From: Limnanthes douglasii subsp. nivea
Taxonomy: Eukaryota > Streptophyta > Magnoliopsida > Brassicales > Limnanthaceae
Direction of reading: 5' to 3'
Assembly (NCBI GenBank): GCA_036936605.1
Contig: JAUPFV010000005.1
Location: 7,896,345 to 7,960,344 of the forward strand
DNA: 64,000 nt
In this document: positions 36,044 through 47,807 of the stretch, in pieces
Numbering within the stretch: the first letter of the stretch is position 1
How the letters are laid out: each line of letters begins with the position of its first letter
Notes under the pieces: model-generated
What the model saw: the letters and a program-made list of their open reading frames with translations, nothing else
The model's database searches: none
Told to the model about the DNA's origin: nothing
Position numbers and translations under genes: made by a program

Positions 36044-36805
36044 TTAAAGTCGTTGCATGCATTCTAGACAACAAAGATCTTCCCAATATCGTATTGTATG
36101 ATGTTGTCTGTGACCCAACTCCACTATTCCTTCAAATTCCCTAACCACTTCGGCAGTCACCTTAATGAACCTTACAATCGCGCGATCTGAATGAAGAATT
36201 GTCGGGGGATTTTCTAAATTTCCATACATCATCGTAAATATTATATTGACAGAGCTACGAGTGTCTATTAGAATTCTTTGTATCTCGTCCCCGATATTTC
36301 TTGCTATGATCACCACAATATCCTCATGCGGGCCAGTCACTTCCCTCATATCATCATCTTCAAAACAAAACAGCGAAGATGAACTCTTATATAAATGTGG
36401 CAAATTTCCCGCTCCTATATTAGTTGCTAGGCTCACGGTATGTATTTTCCGAGAGTAGTTTGACATCCCTGAAACAATATCACCTCCAAAAGTTGTTAAT
36501 GATTCAAAGAAAACACATAATTCAATAACATTTCCATTCATAAATGGCTTCTCTTCTAACATGAACTTATTCTTGCCCGATTTCAAATTCAAATACTCAG
36601 AAAAAACATAAAAAACACTGATAGGTTCCGAAATTATCAAAGTATTATCTTGCTTTGGCACTATAAGAGCATTTTTCTTAAATAAAGTTGTCAATTTCCC
36701 ATTTTCCATCAATAATTTTATTTCTTTTTTCAGTGCCACATAATCCTTCATATGATGGACAACATCCTTATGGTACTTGCAATACCTGTTTCTTATGCTT
36801 TCCAT
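36044..36805 (-). pseudogene. Tat-B protease and gag zinc-knuckle region
   Basis: A 253-codon frame joins the end of gag and the protease. The knuckle RYCKYHKDVVHHMKDYVALK has Tyr for the last zinc ligand (Cys). The protease site reads ILIDTRSSVNIIF, with Arg for the Gly of DTG. Between them is the GGDIVSGMSNYSRKIHTV linker conserved in Tat-A and Tat-C. Both changes would abolish activity. Confidence 0.8.
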
Positions 36806-36809
36806 CTGA

Positions 36810-37990
36810 AATTGTTGCTACACAGTCTATCAATTCAACAAAATGATCTGAGATGACCCACTTGTATGACTTCGTCCAGACCCTTTGTCGTGTGTAGCGA
36901 CTTGAAAATTCACCATTCGTCTTGGAGGTAACTAGGTCAGAGCTCTTGGTCGAACAATAGTTTTTGGATGAAAAGTTGGAGGAATTTGTGTAAGAGGTGT
37001 ATTATATGTCACCATCAGAGATGATTAAAACTAGCTTTGTTCAATTTGTGCCATAATCACTATTTGTGATGCATTCTACCAAATTTATCTTCTCAAATTG
37101 ATCGAACAATGCCCCAAACTTCGTGGTCTATTTTTCCGCAATATTATCTTTCAAAATACTGCGGAGAAGTCCTATTTGGAAAGCTGCTAAAGTTACCTCA
37201 TCTTTGCAACCCTCCATATCAGTCTTAGTCTTGATAAAACGATTAGTGTAATAGTTCAAACTTTCCCCAATTTTATGTCTATAGTAAATTATCGTATATG
37301 TATTTCTTCCCACAAAGTGTTGGTGGAAGATATTTCACAACATATCAAAATTCTTAATACAACCATGAAGCAAGCAATTTTACCATATTAAGGCAGTGCC
37401 CTTAAATGTTTGGGAGAAAACCATGCACAATAATTTACCATCGTCATCAAATTAGTCATAAAATTCTTGAACTAATCGATATGGATATCTAGATCTTGTG
37501 TGCCATTGAAATTTTCTAACTTCGAGATATCGAAGCACTTGGGTATATATCCTGATATAGTTTCTGCAGAAAGAGGAGATGAACTCTAATTATGTCCGGT
37601 CTTATACATACTGCCCCCTGGGGATTTGTTTTTAGCGGTACATGGTCCCTCTTCAGACGGGTATGTGAACTGGTTACTCACACGGTATTCATAAATTTGA
37701 CTTCCCGATAACATCTGTGCTTGGGGAGTAGATTGCTTCCTTTTAGCGACAATTACAATCTTACCTCGCTCCTCGAACCGAAGTCTCATTTTCTCTTGAT
37801 CATTCATTTCTATCCTTGAATCTCTGGTTCGACGAGAATTCCAATGACTATCCCTACACCATTTCGAATCTTTTCTTTTGTAAGTTTTTTCGTGTCGGTT
37901 ATCTTTTTCTAGAGAGGAAGATTCATTTGAATCATAAAGGGAATAATCACTAGACTCGGTGGAATCACATCGATGCCTAGGTTTCATATT
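36810..37990 (-). pseudogene. Tat-B gag, N-terminal and capsid region
   Basis: 37586-37987 gives MKPRHRCDSTESSDYSLYDS, a Ser/Asp-rich then Arg-rich start. 37128-37313 gives RHKIGESLNYYTNRFIKTKT, the Retrotrans_gag core (RQ..ESL..Y..RF). The rest is broken by stops. Confidence 0.65.
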
Positions 37991-38384
37991 TCATTTTGAA
38001 GAGTGACGGCTTCGTATCTGACCCATGTCATGCTTATTGCTGGTCCGACGAGCATCTTCCAATTTATCCTTTTTCAGTTACATTCTCCATTCGAACCTCC
38101 AACTTGAGCCTTTTGAACTTAAAATCGTATCTTTCTCTGCGTTTAACCTTGCTATATCTTCTAGGATTTCTTTCATCTGATCTACTAAGGAATATTACTC
38201 GAGTAACTCGTTGGCATATTGATCTTTATAGTGCTATTACTCTGTTATCTGCTCTTCGACAAGATGATCTCCAGATGAGTTTCTGGTCACACGACTATCA
38301 ATACCAATATTTAGCTCATATAGTACTTATGTATCCATTTCTCTTAGAATTCTTGACAATACAATAATGGTTCCGGATACTAAT

Positions 38385-38775
38385 CGTTCCCACAAACGGA
38401 GCCGATGATGGCTCCAAAGATTTCTTATAGGGTCTACATGTCTAAGTTTGGAGGATTATATTTTGAGAGAGAAACACAAGAAAGCTAGAGAGAGATTGAA
38501 AAAAGTAATAATCAAGTAATAATTGTTCACCTTTTCCTAAAAAATGGCGTTGCTTTATATAGTACAATAGATGGGCCCAAAAATTACATGATTACTCATT
38601 TTATGGTCACTTCACCCTATATATTACTATATTTAAACTATAATTATATTTTATTATACAAGGCACCCTCAATATTACACAGTTTTGGGTTTCTTTTACA
38701 AGACTTTTATAAATCCAAATTACCTATCATATTTAACCGATTTGACTATTATTCCAAATGATTTTTCCCTTAACA
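38385..38775 (-). repeat. Tat-B 5' LTR with primer-binding site
   Basis: Pol-strand TCGGCTCCGTTTGTGGGAACG (38385-38405) lines up with the Tat-A primer site. The LTR would begin at TGATGGCTCC (38406) and end near CTTAACA (38775). Its TATA (GTACTATATAAAGCAACGCC on the pol strand) is at about 38548-38567. No left partner was found, so the end is inferred from the TG...CA rule. Confidence 0.55.
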
Positions 38776-39780
38776 GAGTTTGAATTTAAGTCCTCGAGGT
38801 TTACGAAGGTTCCCTGAAGGTAGACCATGTATTTTGTATATTATCTGCTTGTTACTAGCAAAATATATCGATGTATGATCATAAACTGGCTTGTTTACCA
38901 GTCTTTAATATATTATCTTACACTTTTAAGGTCAAATAACATTTACTTGTAGCAGCATCGCCCCCGTTTATTCATGAAAGTTGTATGTCCTTCATGATCT
39001 TGATGTAATATTTTCTAATTGTATCCATGGTAAACCTCCATGAAAGACGAGTCCTTCATTATTTCGTTCGAAGTTGTATATACTAACTTATTTATGATTT
39101 AAAATGTGAATGATTCCTTTGAGTATGCTCTATTAAGATCGATAAAATTTATATATATCCACCAGTACCACTTTTTTTCCACAAATACCAGATTTTCAAT
39201 TCGGATATGATAAATGGTTACTCTAATGCGGTCAATTTGGCTTAGCATTTGGCTACAGTGACTTCAAATTTATCATATATTATCGATCTAAAGGTTTTAT
39301 CTATAGATAACGTATGATATGCCACCTCGGCCAGTACTCCAGTTACATCTTGCACGTACCATGCAAACACAATAATGTTTTTTTATAAGAATGCTACAAA
39401 AGTTTCTTAAATGAACCTTATGACGATGCAGGCCACTTCTCATGCTCATAGTGTTACTTTTTCTACTGTCTCTCCAAGATCTACTATACAAAAAGGCTTT
39501 CTTGGATAATATTTATTACGTAAGACAATCATATACCTTTCTTCTTGTAATTTGTTGGGGTTCAGGGAATGAGTGCAACATTCTCTAGTTATACATTGGT
39601 TGCATTGGTTTATTCTGATCATTTTATTGACGATATACCAAATGCATACATGTATTAGGGATACAATATCATGTAATCGTGGAGTCATGATCTTCTAAAT
39701 ATGAAATTATAGGATGATAGCTCATCTACTGTAATGAAAGGTATTATACACTCTTCTTGTATTCTTTTTGTCCAAGGATC
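38776..39780 (-). pseudogene. Tat-E reverse transcriptase remnant (oldest gypsy layer)
   Basis: Very decayed minus-strand RT, recognisable as IIVFAWYVQDVTGVLAEVAY (about 39300-39400; family FAW..ED.TG..) and WYWWIYINFIDLNRAYSKES (about 39120-39190; family MCVDFTDLNRACPKD). It is cut on the right by Tat-C at 39786 and resumes as gag at 50180. On the left it abuts the Tat-B LTR. Confidence 0.65.
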
Positions 39781-39785
39781 ATATT

Positions 39786-40163
39786 TGGTATGGTTTATTT
39801 TGAACTGAGGGTAATTTGGTCTAATGTTTTAAAGAGTTTTAAGGGTATTAAATGTTTGGGTGTTTTGTAGTGAGAGATTTAAGTTGTATGGTTGTATTAA
39901 ATGTTCATTACCCTCATTAATGAAAGTGGTTGGGTATTTATACCCTTAATTATGGACCCATGGGATTTTCGGGTGAAGTTGAGAAACCGGGTTGAGTTTA
40001 GAAGACCCATTAGTTCTTAAGTAGATTAGCACCTAGCTTAGTCAAAAGGTGTTTTGTGTTTAATACTTTCGTCCTGTCCGGATAGTTCAGTGAGCACTTA
40101 TTGTCTGAATTACCCCTGTTCAGTTTTCTCAGTGAGTGGTGGTGAATAATTCCGGACTCATCA
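39786..40163 (-). repeat. Tat-C 3' LTR
   Basis: 378 bp; pairs with 49796-50174. Followed by GTAGCCCATTTTTTAGGC, the complement of a short purine tract. Confidence 0.93.
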
Positions 40164-40496
40164 GTAGCCCATTTTTTAGGCTTTGTCAAAAGTATTTGGC
40201 GGGACTAAAAAAACTCACTTAGTGAGTAACAAATTTTTCCGGATCACTCATGTGTCTGGTTCAAGGTTTATCCGGACTAATTTCTTCTCAAAATTCTAAG
40301 ATTTTTTCCTTGGATCGTGGGACACGTGTTGCATTTTGATTCGTCCTACCAGCCGTTTTCTTCCTAGAAAACGACGCTCCCACTAAGCCTGAAAAGTAAC
40401 TCCTGCATTTAATGTTTCTTACGTCAGCGTTGTTTTCAATCATTACCTAAACCTTTTCGTTTTATCCTAGGTATCAGTAACTTTTTTCCTTACTAA

Positions 40497-40510
40497 TATA
40501 TAAATTACTT
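40497..40510 (+). promoter_or_regulatory. TATA region of the Tat-C antisense gene
   Basis: TATATAAATTACTT about 90 bp before the ATG, followed by a pyrimidine-rich leader with TTCACTGTTACACC. Comparable position and spacing to the Tat-A box. Confidence 0.55.
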
Positions 40511-40600
40511 TATTTCACTGTTACACCATCTTCACCACTTCATAATTTCTTTTCTCAGAACCTTTCATCTTTTTTTTCAAAACCTCTCTTGGATAGTTTT

Positions 40601-43557
40601 ATGTTCAGAGCGAGGAAGGCTCTTGTGAAAGGTCATTGCTTAAATCTTTCTGAACTAGAGAAAGCGAAAAAAGTCGAACGTGAGAGACGCATTGCTGTTG
40701 GTCTTCCAGTTTCTCCAAGCAATAAGTCTGATACACCATCCTTAGAAGCTGATCAAGGTTCGTTTTCTACCAAAAGCGCAAAACCTAAACGTTTATTCAA
40801 GCCAAATCTCTTGTCAATCCCATCAAGCTCTTCGGTCCAAGAGTCACAACCTTCTAACGTCCAAGAGAAAGAAGTATCAAGTGTCAGGAAGCCTTCTCCG
40901 TTTATCGCTATGGGATCTGATATTGAGAAATCCCTAGAGAAAACCAACCCTCGTCGGACAACACGCTTGGTAAAAGGCTAAACAACTGGCTGACAACCTA
41001 AGTCCTCCAAAACGGAGGCCTCTAAGTCTGCATCCAAAGATAAAGCCTCTGGATCATAGATATCTATTAGAGCCCCAAGAGACAAGCCCTCCGGATCAGA
41101 GGAAACCATAATTACTCTTCAAATAAAATCCTCCAGAGTTGAGCCCCAACCGGACACCAGACCTCTAGAAGAAACTGGTGCTCAGCCATCCGAATAGACC
41201 ACTGATCCACAAGCTGACATTCTTCCATCTTCCACAATGATGGAAGAAGTAATGGAAGATAGCATCGAAGAGGCCCCCTTCGAGACTGAAGCCTTTGGAC
41301 AGACTGAGGACGCTGCTGCTGAAAAAAAAGGAAAAGGCAAGGTGAAAGTGGGAATGACTCATCCGGAGCTGCCGGAGAGCTTGGAGGGAAAGGTTGGACC
41401 TTGCTTTCAGATGGTCAATGTAAAGTATCTGCTGGCCATGCTGAACATCAATTATGTCTATATTCACACCGCTGCGATGAGTTGGATCCGAACCAAGTGG
41501 GGGATCCCATAATCAGTGAAGGTGAGAATACCAGTCACACCGGAAACTCCGATGGACTGCAAGCTCAACGAGATCGTCATTTATACTGAGCTATTCAACT
41601 AGGGGCTCAGATTCCCCTTGGATCCAGAAATAGTCAGTTATTTTCTCCTGATTAAACTTTATCCAAGCCAGCTGAGTCCTAATGCTTGGTATACTCTCCT
41701 CGCCTGCATAATGGCGTCAAGGCTGTCCGGCATTCCTCTACCGATGGAGCAGTTTGCTGCAGTGGCCAGCCTGTGCAAAACCCATTACATCCCATTCTAC
41801 CACTATAACATGGGAGACAACTTCAAGGTGGTGGATGACCTGTTGGAGTCAGAGAAAAATTGGATGACCCAGTTCTTCTTCATCAGTGGGACGTGGGAGA
41901 ATGGGAGAAAGATTAAGGCCAGTGTCAACCCCAACATGCTCACCAGCAGGTGGAAGAGCACAAGTAAGTATTCGCTTTTAATTATCTTTCTCTGTTTTTT
42001 ATTTTTACCAAAGTTTCACCCTTAAATTACCTACTTTCTTATGTCAGTATTGTCAAAGGAATTCACCGGCTATTTGGAGGAGAGGCAGGCCACATGTGTC
42101 AAACTAAATTCCTAGGCTACTGAACGTTGGGCGAACATCTTCCACAACTAGTTTACCTCCGACAACATGGTGAGATCCTACTTATTGAATACCATGGGTC
42201 AGAGAGATCTTACCTGAGAGGAACTGACTACACTACCTCCTCCGGTTGTCATACTTAAGAGAACAGAGGAGAAGGATGGCAAACTGGCCTTGCCCTCCAG
42301 AGCAAAAGCTCCAAGCAAAATGAAAGGGAAAAGAAAGAAAAAGAAGGCTGCAACAGAGGCAGTTCGGGGTGCTACTGAGGAGACTGCTCCGGAGAGCCAA
42401 GGAGGGCAGGTCCAGGAAGGGATTGATGCTACTTTGCTTAAAGTAGTCGAGGATGAGACCATTAAGGAGGCAGGTGAACCCTAAAATCCACCAAGGCCTC
42501 CTAAAAAGGACAAAAAAGGGGAGCTAGCAGTGATGAGTGGACTCCTAAGAAGAAGAAGGTCACCTTGAGGGATGAAGTTGTCCTCCGACCCTCAGAGTCT
42601 CTACCTCCGGACGACCCAACTGATCCCACCCTGGCAGAGCATATCCCCACTGATCTACACACCGGGGAGGGTACCAGAGGGGATATTGAAGGAGTAGACA
42701 TCAGTGGCCTCCAAAATATTGGTCTCTATTTTAATGATTTTGAGAAATATGACTTTGCTGGCCCCTACCTTCCTCCAAGCTCCTCCAATATGGTGACTTT
42801 CAATGGTAAGTCCTTCACTGTCTCAAGGGAACACGATGTGGTGACTCACTATCTGCTGGGCCATATTCAACCAGTGCTCAACTTAAAGAGGCAAGTAAAA
42901 AGTCAGTCGGCTCTCATCAGCACCCTCAACACAGACAAGGAGAGTTTTTCTACTGACCTCCTCAATGCCAACCAGAGTATTGAGGCATTGAAGCAGGATC
43001 TTGAGGAGTTGAAGAAAGAGAAAGAAGATCAAGTAACCAAGCTGGTCACTTCAGAGACAGCTAACACAGAGCTCCAAACCAAATGCTCCGGTTTGGAAAA
43101 ATATATTTCCACCTTGAAGGGAGACATGAAGACCAAGGACGATGCCATCCGAACCTTGTCCGGTGACAAGACTTCTCTCGAAGAGGTTGTGTCCAAGGTT
43201 ACCATGGAGAAAGAAGACTTGGTGAAAGAGCAAGATCATAGAATTCAGGCCCGCATTCATGCATATACCAATGAGGTGATAGATTCCCTAGAAAAAAGGT
43301 ATGCCGAAGTTAAATCTGACATGGTCTTACTTTTCCACCAAACGTTTCCGAAACGAACGCTTGGTACCATGTGGAAATATGTTGAATATGGAGATATCCC
43401 ATTCCATATGATGGTGGATGGTGATAAGAAGAACTATTCTAATGGTATTAATGATACTACCGATGAGGTAGAAGGAATCAGAGAGACTTCTAGGGTTGAA
43501 CCCAAAGATCCCAAGAAAAACGACGATGCAGGAACATCCAAGGGGAATAAGCCCTGA
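40601..43557 (+). pseudogene. Tat-C antisense accessory gene (best preserved copy)
   Basis: About 957 codons, read in one frame from ATG 40601 across an 84-bp phase-1 intron (41964-42047, CAA/GTAAGT...GTCAG/TA). There is only one frameshift (about 42490-42540). Ten in-frame stops are all one transition away from Gln, Arg or Trp codons. Order: basic start (MFRARKALVKG), Ser/Pro linker, core at 41380-41960 (MLNINYVYIHTAAMSWIRTKWGIP, FPLDPEIVSYFLL, NAWYTLLACIMASRLSGIPL, YIPFYHYNMGDNFKVVDDLL, FFFISG). Lys clusters follow (KGKRKKKKAA, TPKKKKVTL; possible nuclear signals). Then a long coiled coil (42890-43310, LKQDLEELKKEKEDQVTKLV) and an acidic-basic tail. The core resembles PF04195. Function unknown; it is not gag, pol or env. 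Confidence 0.75.
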
Positions 43558-43604
43558 GGTTTTAACTATCTTTTCTTATTTTGTTTTTCTTAACCTTATG
43601 AAAT

Positions 43605-43710
43605 ACTAAAGTCCTTGGATGGCCAAGGCATTTTTGTAACTTTGTCCGGTTTGAGTCCGGTTAAGCCTTTCTTTAAACTTAAAGTCCTTGGATGGCCAAG
43701 GCATACTCTA
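43605..43710. repeat. Short tandem repeat between antisense gene and integrase of Tat-C
   Basis: Two copies of AAAGTCCTTGGATGGCCAAGGCAT (period about 75). CCTTGG ATGG CCAAGG inside is a perfect 6-bp-stem inverted repeat. GTCCGGTTTGAGTCCGGTT lies between. Confidence 0.85.
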
Positions 43711-44099
43711 TGTTCTAATATTATCATCTGGTTTTTAGCCGGACATGTTTACCTTGCTAAATTTTACTTTGTTTCATAATCGCTTAATTTCAATGGCTAA
43801 TGTTTAAAGAGCCCTTATTTATTTTACAAATATTTAAGATGAGAGTGTTTAAAATCTCCGATGACAAATGTTAAATGGTCATCATTCCACCAGATCAATC
43901 CGATTTGCCAAAGATCCTTAGAAGACTTTAAATAAATTGTAATCAAACCACTCCGAATATTTTAAGAAGGCATCAAGTTTTATTAAAAAACCCGGACACC
44001 TCATTAAAACCTCCCCGTGCCACCAGGGTAGGAAAGAGTATGCCCCTTAATGTTTACATGGACTTTAAACAAGTAAATATCTACACAACTTTCATTCCA

Positions 44100-45152
44100 G
44101 ATATAACCAGAGGTGCTCAAAATTCCAAGTGTGCTTTAAGATTCTTCCATCTTTGTCTTGAAGTCTGTATGTCCCAGGCTTAAGTTTTTCGAAGACCTCA
44201 TAAGGCCCTTCCCAGTTTGGAGCTAGCTTGCCGAACTGCTTCTCCTTAGTATGCAAGAAAACGTTTCTCAATACTTTGTCCCCCAGTCAAAAATCCCTTC
44301 TTCTGATTCTGGAATTAATCTGCTCCTCATCAAGCCTTGGTAATGGGTGGCTCTAAGATGAGCCTTAACCCTTTTTTCTTCTATTAAGTCCAACTGACTT
44401 CTGATTGCCACTTTATTAGCCTGTTCTGAAAAATTGTGGACTCTGTATGATGGAAGAGTTGCCTCTATATGAGAAATTTCATTCATTCCATATATCAAGG
44501 AAAAAGGAGATTCTTGTGTAGCAGCACCAGGAGTAGTCCGGTATGCCCATAATACTTCTTGCAAATAGCTTGACCACTTTCCTGCAGCCCCTTCTAAATT
44601 CTTCTTCAGACGGGACAGAATGGTTTTGTTTGCCACATCAACTTGACTGTTTTCTTATGGATGGAAAGGAGAAAAGAAGCAGTGTTGAATGCCTCTAGAG
44701 GAACAGAAACTCTCCAAATCCTTGTTATCAAATTGTGGCCCATTATCTGGGGTTATCTTTTGTGGAACCCCAAATCTGCAACAAATGTTAGATAGAATAA
44801 ATTTTATGAAAACTTTTGAAGTAGTTCCTGCCAAGGGAGCCGCTTCTATCCACTTGGAGAAATAATCAATGGCTACGATAATAGTCCTGCATCCTCCGGA
44901 CACCATTGGTAGAGGCCTTACTAAATCCAGCCCCCAACGAGCAAAAGGCACCGGCTGAGAAATTGATTCCAGAGGAACAGCTGGGATATGAATTTCATTG
45001 CCATATCTTTGGCATGGATCACATTTTTTTACCAACTCTTTGGCATCTGTCATGATGGATGGCCAATAGTATCCGGCCAAAAAAATCTTCCGGGTTAAAG
45101 CTCTATAGCCACATCGTGCTGATCCCTCCCCATCATGTAGTTCTGATAGCAC
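44100..45152 (-). pseudogene. Tat-C integrase
   Basis: 44655-45152 has the zinc-binding end (ELVKKCDPCQRYG), the catalytic core (ARWGLDLVRPLPMVSGG, IVAIDYFSKWIEAAPLAGTT) and TPDNGPQFDNKDLESFCSSR with its Asp. 44268-44636 continues with ILSRLKKNLEGAAGKWSSYL and LWAYRTTPGAATQESPFSLI. The C-terminal GPYEV-type end is at about 44100-44270 after a frameshift. A stop separates FHP from the next block. Confidence 0.85.
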
Positions 45153-45207
45153 AATTTAGGATTCCGTAACCCCCAAACAACGCAAGAGAGGTCTAATAAA
45201 TGACTTC

Positions 45208-46202
45208 TTATAAAGGACACCTCTTATGATTAAAAAAACCACGAGCCCTATGTTTCATTTTCCTTGCCACAGATTTATCCGGAGGTAAAATGCCATCTGA
45301 GATGTACAGAAGAAGGGGATATCTCCAGTCTTTGGGTTGAACCACTTGTATACTTAGGCTTTTCTCCTCTTCCCTGCTCTGCATGGGTTGTATGGATGGA
45401 CACTCTTGCACATGAATCCATGGGTAGGAATCAGAATATGCTATGGTTGCCAAAGAGTCTGCTAGCATGTTCTCCAATCTAGGTATATGCTCATAGATAA
45501 CACTTTTGAAGTTAGCTGCCACTTCTTTAAGGATAAACAAGTCTTTGATCAACTGTTCCTTTTTAGTCTCAGATTGACCTTGGGCATGATGGATAAGAAG
45601 CTGAGAATCACTCATTAACCTGACTCTTTTAGCCCCACACAGAAAAGCTAGTTTCAAACCAGCTATATCAACCTCATACTCAGACTCATTGTTAGAAGCC
45701 CTAAAAGAAAAACATATAGCCTGGTATAAATTATTGCCATACAGAGAGGTTAAACATATCCCAGCACCACAACCCATGGTACTTGATCCACCATCTGTCC
45801 GGACAACCCATACCTTCTCAGTTTTCTCATCTGCAGCTTGCTTAGTACTTCTGTCCGAATGGAACTCAACCAAGAAATCAACAACAGTTCGAGGGGCAAA
45901 ATCAATGTCATAATCACCTAATTCTACTGACTATTTGGTCATCCTGCTTGATATGTCGATCTTCTGAAGGACATTTTCAAAGGAAAAGACGTCAGTACGA
46001 TAATAGAATGAGACTGAAAATACGACCTCATTTTTCTGGCAGCAATTACCAAGGCTAATGCTAATTTTGCAAGCTTTAAGTACCTTTTTTCAGCATCCAT
46101 CAGAATCTTGCTGATGTAGTACACCGAATGAGGATAATTCTCCACCTCTCTTACCAGCACCGCACTTATAGCACATTCAGACACAACCAAGTATATGTAC
46201 AA
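45208..46202 (-). pseudogene. Tat-C double RNase H region
   Basis: 45939-46202: SVYYISKILMDAEKRYLKLA, KLALALVIAARKMRSYFQSH (first RNase H). 45208-45873: WVVRTDGGSSTMGCGAGICL (catalytic Asp), FRASNNESEYEVDIAGLKLA, LMSDSQLLIHHAQGQSETKK and NMLADSLATIA (archaeal-like RNase H with its acidic residues in place). A stop lies between them. Confidence 0.87.
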
Positions 46203-46204
46203 TG

Positions 46205-47361
46205 TTTCTCCATCAACAGGTTCTTAAAGGGTTTTGGGGGAAGATAAATACTTTTTTATTTCATTAAACGCCTGGTCACATTGTGGAGAACAACTAAAGT
46301 CTTTAGCACCCTTTAAAGTCTGGAAAAACGGGGAACACCTATCCGAATACCTAGAGATAAAACGATTCAAAGCAGCTAACCTTCATGTCAACCTTTGCAC
46401 TTCTTTAACATTCCGAGGAGGATCTATTTTTAATAAGGAATCAAGCTGGTCCAGATCAGGCTGTATCCCTTTCTCACTTATCACATACCCCCAAAAACTT
46501 TCCGGATTGCACCCCAAAAACACATTTTTCTGGATTTAATTTTAAATTAACCTTTGTCAAGTTGGCAAAAGTTTATTGAAGATCTTCTAGGTGTAACTCG
46601 TCTTCCAAGCTTTTTACCATCATGTCATCAATATATACTTCCATATTTCTCTCAATCTTATTAGCAAATGCTTTTTTCACCAACCTTTGATAGGTAGACC
46701 CAGTATTCTTCAACCCAAAATGCATCATCTTTTAACAATTGAGGCCCCTATCTGTAACAAAAGTAGTGTGTTCCTGGTCCTTCGGATCCACCTGTATCTG
46801 GTTATAACCGGGGAAGGCATCCATGAAGGACAATAACTTGTTTCCAGATGTGGAGTCTACTAGTTGATCTATCTGGGGAACTATATAATAATATTTTGGG
46901 CAAGCTCTATTGAGGTCTGTACAGCCGATCCACATAAGCCATTTCCTATTCTTTTTCTTTACCAACACTGGATTGGCTGTCCATAAAGGATATTAAGACT
47001 CCTTTATGTTCCCCATCTTGGTAAGTCGGTCAACCTCTTGAACTATGACATCAGATTTCTCCTTAGAGAAAGTTTTCCTTCTTTGCAGAACATGTGCAAC
47101 ATCTCTTCAGATGGATAGTTTGTGTGATATAACATTTGCAGGCACTCCGGTTACATCAGCATTACACCAAGCAAAAACATTTTGGTAACTTGCCAAAAAG
47201 GACAACATTTTTTTCTTCAATTCTGGTGTCATCTTGGAGCCAATTTTAACATTCCATCCTTCATCCACAGAGTGGGTTGCAACCTCTTCGATTGGTATCC
47301 AAACACCAGGGGTCTCTCTGGGGTCATCAATTTCACCCTCACCCTCAGAGGGCCCCAACAA
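46205..47361 (-). pseudogene. Tat-C reverse transcriptase
   Basis: 47107-47361 holds the linker and NVFAWCNADVTGVPANVISH. 46732-46968 reads MLVKKKNRKWLMWIGCTDLN and LLSFMDAFPGYNQIQVDPKD, then a stop after RGLNC. The catalytic EVYIDDMMVKS is intact at about 46610-46645, followed by NLKLNPEKCVFGVQSGKFLG near 46500-46560. Confidence 0.85.
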
Positions 47362-47479
47362 CTGCTAATCTTCATTTATCCGGACTACCCCCAAAGTTTT
47401 AGGGACAAGTGCAGTTGCATAACATTACCTTGCTATTTTTTGGTAACTCCGGACAACTCCTATTTGCCCTTGAACTGCA

Positions 47480-47807
47480 TACTTTAAACATTGGTGAATT
47501 GTTGAAGCCACAACATGCATCCTAGAGATCCAAAATCTCCCGAAGATCGCATTGTAACACGTGGGGCAATCTACCACAACGAAAAGTACCCTGACCATCT
47601 TCTTGAAAGGGCCCTTATAAACAAAACCTTATGCTCAAACTCTCCGACCACATCTGCAGAGCTTCATGTGAAGCCCATAATGGACCTATTGGAATGCTGA
47701 ATCACTGTTGGATTCGTCATCTGTTTATAGGAACTTAAAAAGAGAATGTTGGCTGAGCTGCCAGTGTCAATCAAAACTCTCCTGATGTCATTGACCCCAA
47801 TTGATGC
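47480..47807 (-). pseudogene. Tat-C aspartic protease
   Basis: The minus strand reads RRVLIDTGSSANILFLSSYK (DTG intact) at about 47725-47785, then the flap and second half near 47500-47690, with frame changes. A TGA precedes the domain at about 47815. Confidence 0.8.
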
